A DNA stretch of 38,309 bases from Helicobacter heilmannii. GTDB taxonomy: Bacteria > Campylobacterota > Campylobacteria > Campylobacterales > Helicobacteraceae. A program made the translations under genes and the position numbers. The notes beneath the pieces were generated by a model that saw only the letters and a program-made list of their open reading frames with translations, did not search any database and was not told the origin of the DNA. Where the stretch lies: positions 301,163-339,471 of the forward strand of contig NZ_CDMK01000001.1 in assembly GCF_001283065.1 (NCBI RefSeq), given 5' to 3'. Each line of letters opens with the position of its first letter. Within the stretch, counting starts at the first letter, position 1. Positions 35,021-38,309 of this stretch are shown here, in pieces.

Positions 35021-36402
35021 GCAAAACTCTTAGAAGTTGGGTTAGTGTGCGTACTGGCTTGCTCTAAAGGATTAGGGCGGTGCGTGTGTGGCGCAATGCT
35101 GGCCGCGTTAGTTGTGCTGGCTAGGCTGGGGCGTGGCCCTTGGGTGTGGGTGGCGGGCACATTTAGCGGACTGTTATTGGTGCTGTGGGGCATAGAACTT
35201 AGGGGGTGGTTTAGCCCGCTATTTTGCGCTGTGTGTGGGCTATGAAACCCATTTGGCGCGTGGGCGGTGTTTGGGCTGTGGGTTTGGGCGGTGGCTTGTG
35301 GCATGGTCGGGTGGCTTTGCGTATTTAGCGGGCTGTGCGCTTGGTTTAGCCCGTGATTTTGTGTTGCGTTTTGTGCTGCGTGGGGGGCGTTTAGTGGGCT
35401 GTGCTTTAGGTTCTGGGTGTTTAGCTGTGGGCTGTGTGAACTTTGGGTCTGGCTGGCAGTGGCGGTTTTAGCAAGACCGGGCAGGTTTAAATTTGTGGGT
35501 TTGGCCGCTTGTGTGGGGGCGGTGGGCTTGGGGGTGGCTTTTTCGGGCACAAAATGCACGGCGTTTTCTCTTTGTTCTTTCTCCCGTCTGGTGGTGTTCT
35601 TGTCGTAAAACTCTAGGGCACTATCCATGGGCAAGACCATTTCGCCCATGCGCAACATCGGTTTGCCCTTTTCAAACACCACGCTTTGCACCTCGCCCCT
35701 GCCGATGCGGGTGTGTAGATATTTGTTGCTTGTGGGATCTAAATTGTATTCAGCAAAGACCTCATAAGTACCCGGGGCGACTGGCTTGCCCTGATCGTTT
35801 AAGCCGTCCCACTCAAAGCGCACATACCCCCCCTGCCCCTCCTTGCTTTTGAGTGAGAGGGTGCGGACTAATTGCTTGTTCTTGTCAAAGATTTGCACCC
35901 CCGTGTTGCCCTCGCTGTTTTTAATGGGTTCATCAAAGTAGAGCGAAAACTCCACCTTGCCCTTAGTAACATTGATGCCCTTGACATCGGTTTCGGCGAT
36001 CTTGCCAATCATGGACACGCTATTAAACCCACTCGCCTGTGTCATCGCTAGGTTGCTCTTTAGAGTGTTGTCCACGCCCTGATCTAGGTGGTCTAGAGTG
36101 TCTTTGAGCTTGCCTTGAAAGTCCTTTAAGGATTTGTTGGTGTCCCTCGTAGATTGCATGGCATCGGCGACTTCTTTCATCGCCTTTTGGTTCTCCTCTT
36201 GCATCTCCACTTGCGAGAGTTGGGCGGTTTGGCTGATGATTTTATCCGTTTCCATCGGGGCGGTCGGGTCTTGGTTTTTGAGTTGCTCCAAAAAGAGTTT
36301 CATGAAAGCATCTTTGTCTAAGCCATTGGCGATCTTAGACTCGTGCTTTTTTTTCTCCATCGCCGCCTTTTGCCCCGTAACCTCGGCTAAATCAATGGGC
36401 AT
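35017..36402 (-). CDS. flgD: flagellar hook-cap scaffold FlgD with long low-complexity tail
   Basis: Hook assembly cap protein required for adding FlgE subunits. I start it at 36402 (461 aa) because GGAGG is spaced 5 nt from this ATG; a TTG at 36414 would overlap that site. The N-terminal FlgD signature is present (GLDKDAFMKLFLEQLKNQDPTAPMETDKIISQTAQLSQVEMQ), followed by the FlgD Ig/TUDOR region (ILxVR-type segment ending VLPMDSALEFYDK). From about residue 285 a tail of about 175 residues is rich in His, Pro, Asn, Thr, Ser and Gln with recurring HSPLN, HSPQLN, NSPLN and HSPHTAQN motifs. H. pylori FlgD has only about 300 residues. No fliK precedes it here. Confidence 0.9.
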   Translation of the reverse strand: MPIDLAEVTGQKAAMEKKKHESKIANGLDKDAFMKLFLEQLKNQDPTAPMETDKIISQTAQLSQVEMQEENQKAMKEVADAMQSTRDTNKSLKDFQGKLKDTLDHLDQGVDNTLKSNLAMTQASGFNSVSMIGKIAETDVKGINVTKGKVEFSLYFDEPIKNSEGNTGVQIFDKNKQLVRTLSLKSKEGQGGYVRFEWDGLNDQGKPVAPGTYEVFAEYNLDPTSNKYLHTRIGRGEVQSVVFEKGKPMLRMGEMVLPMDSALEFYDKNTTRREKEQRENAVHFVPEKATPKPTAPTQAAKPTNLNLPGLAKTATASQTQSSHSPQLNTQNLKHSPLNAPHAAQNATQNHGLNQAHSPLNTQSHPTMPQATAQTHSPNTAHAPNGFHSPHTAQNSGLNHPLSSMPHSTNNSPLNVPATHTQGPRPSLASTTNAASIAPHTHRPNPLEQASTHTNPTSKSFA

Positions 36403-36434
36403 GCCATCCTCCAAAACCTAAGAATTAAGCCCAC

Positions 36435-36440
36435 ATTATA
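36435..36440 (-). promoter_or_regulatory. TATAAT box for the flgD-flgE operon
   Basis: Perfect minus-strand TATAAT about 33 nt before the flgD ATG. I see no sigma-54 -24/-12 (TGGCAC-N5-TTGC) element in this 140-nt gap, in contrast to the usual sigma-54 control of hook genes. Confidence 0.5.
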
Positions 36441-36509
36441 CACTAAGAAACCCTAAAGCTTGTAGAATATAAAAATAGAAATCAAAGCGCATTTTGCCCC
36501 ATTTTACTT

Positions 36510-36515
36510 TACAAT
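36510..36515 (+). promoter_or_regulatory. candidate -10 box for the phase-variable glycosyltransferase
   Basis: TACAAT 28 nt before the ATG at 36544, divergent from the flgD promoter. Confidence 0.4.
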
Positions 36516-36543
36516 ACGGCTTAAAGGCAATACAAGGCAGAAA

Positions 36544-37868
36544 ATGTTGATTCTTTACAGCACCGAGCAATACCACCCCTTGCAAACGGGGCTTGCCAGC
36601 GCAGATTACGGGCTCACCTACGCCCTAGCCAAGGCGGGGCATAAGGTCTATTGCATCACCAGTAACATTTATAGGGACAAGCCCATCCATAGAAACGGGG
36701 CAAAGCACAAGGTTAAAAGCGGGGCATTAGAGCGCATGGCCCTAGAAATCGCTCCAAATCTCTTTGTCCTCGAATTTGCAATTGTCCCGGGCAAATTTTA
36801 CGGGGCGTGGGAGGGCGAAGTGCAAGACTACCAAGACTTCGTGAAAAATTTTGCGTGTGATCTACTCATCACTTCGGCGATCTTGACTTGGACAAGCGAC
36901 TGTGTCTTTGACCTGCTCTCCCAATGCCACGCCAAAAAGAAAATTTTAAGATTGCATGGCGAGCGGGACTTGATGCAAGGCTATCCTAAATCGCTCAAAT
37001 TTGCCCTCAAAGATTGGATCAGGCGTTTATGCTACAGCCCCGAGCATTACAAGATGTATTCCTATATCCCGTGGCTTAGAGCCAAACTCAAGCAACAGAT
37101 CAAGATCTACGATTGTGTGTTTTTCTTGCATAAGCGTAGCCACGCCCACGACTTTCTACTGCCCTATTGCAAGCGGGTGGAAATGTTGCCCAATGGGGTG
37201 TTTGAAAAGGACATTTGCCCGCCAAAAACCCTGGAAAGCGCGCTAAAATCCCACAACCCACAACCCACAACCCACAACCCACAACCCACAACCCACAACC
37301 CACAACCCACAACCCACAACCCACAACCCACAACCCACAACCCACCCTTTTGAACTCTCCTTACTTGCTCAATGTTTCCAATTACTACCAAGAAAAGGGG
37401 CAGGACTTTGTGCTTCAAGCCTACTACCTTAGCCAAACAACAATCCCCCTTGTCTTTGTCGGCTCTTTAGAGCAGGGGACCACTTTAAGCGATTTAAAGC
37501 AACTCAAAGATCAGCTAGATCGCACCTATGGGGCTAAAGAAGTGCATTTTCTCTACCAAGTGGAGCGCGCCCGTGTGTTGGAGCTGTTTAAAAACGCCAC
37601 GCTGTTTTTGCACGCCAGTCTTGAAGAGTGCTTCCCGATGGTGATTTTAGAGAGCATGCAATATGGTGTGCCCTTCCTGTGCACCGATGTGGGCAATGTG
37701 CGGGAGCTATGCGCCCAATTAATCGTGCGCACCCCCCAAGAAATGGCAGAGAAAATCGATGCTCTTCTAAGCGATCCTACCCACTACAATGCCACCGCAA
37801 AAGAGCTGCACACAAGAATCCAAGAGTACACCTACGAGCGCATCATCGAGCAGCTCTTGCAGGTGTAG
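36544..37868 (+). CDS. phase-variable GT4-type glycosyltransferase, OFF by frameshift
   Basis: Predicted family-4 (GT-B) glycosyltransferase. The ATG has AAGGC upstream. The N-terminal Rossmann half (LASADYGLTYALAKAGHKVYCITSN ... VEMLPNGVF) is in one frame to 37353, where it stops after 13 CCCACAA repeats. The C-terminal half (YLLNVSNYYQEKGQDF ... ECFPMVILESMQYGVPFLCTDVGNVREL, with the E-x7-E donor-binding motif) lies in another frame and ends at 37868. Joining the halves needs a net +1: 14 units (one gained) or 11 (two lost). Both halves look intact, so this is a switched-off gene rather than a decayed one. The repeat sits just after the LPNG linker, encoding HNPQPTT heptapeptides. When on, it would be about 443 aa. 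The acceptor is unknown; LPS, flagellin or another glycan are all possible. Confidence 0.85.
37250..37345 (+). repeat. 13 tandem copies of heptamer CCCACAA
   Basis: Thirteen perfect 7-nt units (37250-37340) followed by a partial CCCAC. Because 7 is not a multiple of 3, each gain or loss shifts the frame, and three units encode exactly one HNPQPTT heptapeptide. The array has no base substitutions, which fits recent expansion and contraction. Confidence 0.97.
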
Positions 37869-37916
37869 GTCAAGGGGTTTTAAGCTCCACATTCCACACT
37901 TAAAGTTCAAATTTTG

Positions 37917-38196
37917 ATGAGTGCTCATGGTGGAGCGATGAAAATGAGGGCAATTTTGGCGGGCACTATACGCCCGCTCCCTATCTTGGCTCAAATCCTT
38001 TTAAGCGCTTCTAAGCTAGAACAGGTCTTAGAGCTGGGAACAAAGCATTGCTTTTGATGAAGCCTATCTTAACCACTTGGGTTTTTCTCTCCAAGAGAGC
38101 CACAAACTCACCAAAAGCCAAATCATTGATCTTGCGTCCCAAAGTCTAGCCATAGCCTTCAGGTTTAAATCTTCAATGAAAGTAGTGGTGTACTAG
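37917..38196 (+). pseudogene. decayed coding remnant
   Basis: Two short reading segments in different frames. The first (37917-38057) reads MSAHGGAMKMRAILAGTIRP and continues with ILAQILLSASKLEQVLEL. The second, in frame from 38038 to TAG at 38196, reads EQSIAFDEAYLNHLGFSLQE and continues SHKLTKSQIIDLASQSLAIAF. AGTIRP and the C-terminal LGFSLQES...SQSLAIAF pattern faintly recall the ends of adenosine deaminases (EGSLRP, and GLSxEEL...N...SF), which would mean a large internal deletion. The match is weak and the family unproven. Confidence 0.3.
37959..37977 (+). other. hairpin GCGGGC/GCCCGC
   Basis: A perfect 6-bp GC stem (37959-37964 with 37972-37977) with a 7-nt loop, 90 nt after the glycosyltransferase stop. 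The following sequence TCCCTATCTT is only partly T-rich. It might act as a weak terminator but also lies within the decayed reading frame. Confidence 0.35.
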
Positions 38197-38309
38197 CTAA
38201 ACCATGGGCAAGCTTGTAGAAAAAGTCTGTTCTCAGATTTTTGATTTTTCTATAGCAACCTAGCAAGCCTTCATCTAGCTTTTAGGCGGTTATCAAGCAC
38301 GCCACTTCA

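Larger units (their letters stand above)
37869..38309 (+). other. 441-nt region without an intact gene
   Basis: Downstream of the glycosyltransferase. It holds the coding remnant above, a GC-rich hairpin at 37959-37977, and about 110 nt at the end (38197-38309) in which I recognise nothing. Stop codons are frequent in all frames. Confidence 0.6.

Noticed and set aside
35045-35852. Plus-strand Gly/Trp/Leu-rich frames opposite the flgD tail
   Set aside because: They mirror the low-complexity His/Pro/Asn codons of flgD and have no ribosome binding sites or plausible domains.
37250-37345. Tandem array considered as a CRISPR or a minisatellite of other function
   Set aside because: Units are 7 nt with no spacers, and the array lies inside a coding gene; it is a simple-sequence contingency tract.
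37100-37436. Minus-strand reading frames of repeated Gly-Leu-Trp-Val-Val-Gly-Cys across the heptamer array
   Set aside because: They are translations of the CCCACAA repeat complement, exist in every frame, and have no family resemblance or ribosome binding site.
37215-37868. Downstream half of the glycosyltransferase as an independent gene starting at TTG 37215
   Set aside because: The start has no ribosome binding site, its first residues are an out-of-frame reading of the upstream gene, and the product would lack the N-terminal Rossmann domain.
1-38309. Inverted repeat TGAAGTGGCG near both ends of the window as element termini
   Set aside because: Ten matching bases at arbitrary window edges, with housekeeping genes in between and no transposase or integrase; best explained by chance.

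Overview
The window looks like chromosomal DNA of a gastric, non-pylori Helicobacter, probably of the canine/feline 'H. heilmannii sensu lato' group. The reasons are gene content and synteny familiar from H. pylori (metK; plsC-SH3 protein-ctpA; moeA-fliR; ksgA next to RNase J; flgD-flgE-uvrD), epsilonproteobacterial signatures (Hof-type outer membrane proteins, RNase J with a long Asn/His/Gln-rich N-terminus, a CPHC periplasmic Dsb protein, fused MsrAB, frequent TGN-TATAAT-like extended -10 boxes), a higher GC content than H. pylori, and genes absent from H. pylori. Species assignment is inference; no database was searched. H. pylori locus numbers are from memory.

Layout. (1) 1-4524: metK (+), then on the minus strand tRNA-Ala(GGC) and the tightly packed ctpA, BatD/SH3-like membrane protein and plsC. 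(2) 4525-14605: six consecutive plus-strand Hof-family outer membrane proteins in about 10 kb, with promoters and hairpins in the gaps. This is the main surface-protein locus. (3) 14602-19272: moeA and fliR (-), the disulfide protein dsbK (+), nhaC and a nucleoside-phosphorylase-like gene (-). (4) 19349-27137: one compact plus-strand run, ksgA - rnj - msrAB - kdsD - small conserved protein - glmS - GT25 glycosyltransferase, with overlaps or gaps of no more than about 10 nt, joining RNA processing, periplasmic protein repair and envelope sugar supply. (5) 27134-29484 (-): a PAS redox-sensor protein, a soluble chemoreceptor and a SIMPL-domain protein, probably one operon. (6) 29547-36402 (-): flgD - flgE - a DUF262/DUF1524 putative defence nuclease - uvrD, with the nuclease gene fitted exactly between the flagellar and helicase genes. 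(7) 36544-37868 (+): a GT4 glycosyltransferase split by 13 copies of the heptamer CCCACAA. Both halves are intact but in different frames, so it reads as a phase-variable gene in the OFF state. (8) 37869-38309: no intact gene; a short decayed coding remnant.

Most interesting points: the heptamer-controlled glycosyltransferase, where 11, 14 or 17 units restore the frame and the repeat lies at the linker between the two Rossmann domains; the putative DUF262 defence gene embedded in a flagellar operon; the split PAS/soluble-MCP chemoreceptor with a SIMPL partner; the six-gene hof array with cysteines in variable loops; the histidine/proline/asparagine-rich tail on FlgD; and a G10 homopolymer inside the essential gene metK.
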